Below the pieces are notes generated by a model. That model did no database searches. It was not told where the DNA came from and saw only the letters and a list, made by a program, of their open reading frames with translations. Positions 63,552-64,000 of a stretch of DNA of 64,000 nt are shown piece by piece. The stretch's first letter is position 1, and each line of letters opens with the position of its first letter. The stretch is from Acidimicrobiales bacterium (lineage in GTDB: Bacteria; Actinomycetota; Acidimicrobiia; Acidimicrobiales; Aldehydirespiratoraceae). The DNA lies in assembly GCA_022425325.1 (NCBI GenBank), contig JAKMFW010000093.1, positions 1 through 64,000 of the forward strand. The letters run 5' to 3'. Both the position numbers and the translations under genes were made by a program.

Positions 63552-64000
63552 ATTCATCACGTTCTTCTTCGGGGCGGCGGTCATCCTCGCCGGGGCGATC
63601 GGCGTCGTCGTCGCTCGTAACGCCGTGCACTCGGCACTCTTCTTGATCCAGACCCTGCTCGGTGTCGCCGTGATCTTTGTCGTACAGGAAGCTCACTTCC
63701 TCGCGGCGGTACAGATCGTCGTGTACGCCGGTGCCATCGTCATCCTGTTCCTCTTCGTGATCATGTTGCTCGGTGTCGACAAATCCGAGGATCTCGGTGT
63801 CGAACCCATCGCCGGCCAAAAGCCGCTCGCCGTGGTCCTCGGCGCCTCACTGCTGGCCACGGCGATCACGTTCGTGCTCGTCGCCACCGACGGCGCCACC
63901 GGCGTCGGCTCCGCCGACCCCGAACGTCAACTCGACTCCGGCATCACGGATATCGAACGCATCGGCCGGGTCCTGTTCACCGAGTACGCGGTGGCGTTCC
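63544..64000 (+). CDS. nuoJ: NADH-quinone oxidoreductase subunit J, partial
   Basis: About 152 N-terminal residues are visible before the window ends. MAEFITFFFGAAVILAGAIGVVVARNAVHSALFL, EAHFLAAVQIVVYAGAIVILFLFVIMLLG and a following helix match NuoJ, which carries the pi-bulge helix linking the quinone site to the pumps. The remaining subunits (K-N) presumably follow to the right. Confidence 0.95.
   Translation, partial: MAEFITFFFGAAVILAGAIGVVVARNAVHSALFLIQTLLGVAVIFVVQEAHFLAAVQIVVYAGAIVILFLFVIMLLGVDKSEDLGVEPIAGQKPLAVVLGASLLATAITFVLVATDGATGVGSADPERQLDSGITDIERIGRVLFTEYAVAF

Overview
This is a high-GC chromosomal window from an actinobacterium, most likely a member of the Acidimicrobiia (inference). 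Pointers are the mycothiol genes (mshC-like and mshA), an RsiG-type anti-sigma factor, a SARP regulator, many promoters that appear leaderless, and a b6-type cytochrome bc cluster running straight into a nuo operon. I see no insertion sequence, prophage, integron or CRISPR array; the window reads as ordinary core chromosome. Two tRNAs (Arg-CCU, Tyr-GUA) are present.

Layout. 1-9,000: the start of an mshC/cysS-like ligase, tRNA-Arg, a DedA/VTT membrane protein, an aldehyde dehydrogenase, two small membrane proteins, a SARP regulator, a group of small proteins (DUF1059-like and dimeric alpha/beta-barrel types), a secreted alpha/beta-hydrolase lipoprotein and a SnoaL-like protein. 9,000-19,100: a divergent LuxR response regulator and sensorless histidine kinase, a lipoprotein, acetyl-CoA synthetase, a HAD phosphatase, a fused indolepyruvate ferredoxin oxidoreductase with a divergent Lrp/AsnC gene that has no visible start codon, and htpX. 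19,100-31,500: yajQ, tRNA-Tyr, GNAT, DUF2237, a serine hydrolase, a Baeyer-Villiger-type monooxygenase, a butyrobetaine-dioxygenase-like enzyme with a divergent LysR regulator, an ABC1 kinase, a YgjP-like metallopeptidase, a phosphoglycerate-mutase-like phosphatase, a MoaD-like protein, an RsiG-like c-di-GMP anti-sigma factor, mshA and a 31-bp tandem repeat. 31,500-36,540: a YbjN-like protein, proC, a SAM hydrolase (DUF62) with a 29-aa membrane peptide gene overlapping its stop, an acyl-CoA ligase and a beta-propeller protein. 36,540-42,800: rex, hemA, hemC, a hemD-GNAT fusion, a HAD phosphatase and hemL. 42,800-46,900: YceI, a phosphotransferase, a membrane protein and pgi. 46,960-64,000: a respiratory region consisting of a divergent membrane cytochrome c, then a unit with an unknown membrane protein, 2[4Fe-4S] ferredoxin, cytochrome b6, subunit-IV-like cytochrome b, Rieske protein, diheme cytochrome c, an unknown membrane protein and nuoABCDEFGHIJ (nuoJ cut by the window end).

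Most notable reading: the bc complex is b6f/Bacillus-like. It has a split cytochrome b, b6-type histidine spacing and a Cys aligned with the heme-ci-binding Cys of cytochrome b6. A ferredoxin gene sits inside the same unit, and the unit abuts complex I. An 18-bp Rex-like operator lies at its probable promoter, and a close match lies over the -35 of rex itself. An NADH/NAD+ sensor may therefore control its own gene, next to heme biosynthesis, and the electron-transport supercluster. The cytochrome c and the subunit-IV protein also share a short N-terminal P-x-H-L motif that occurs three times in the region.
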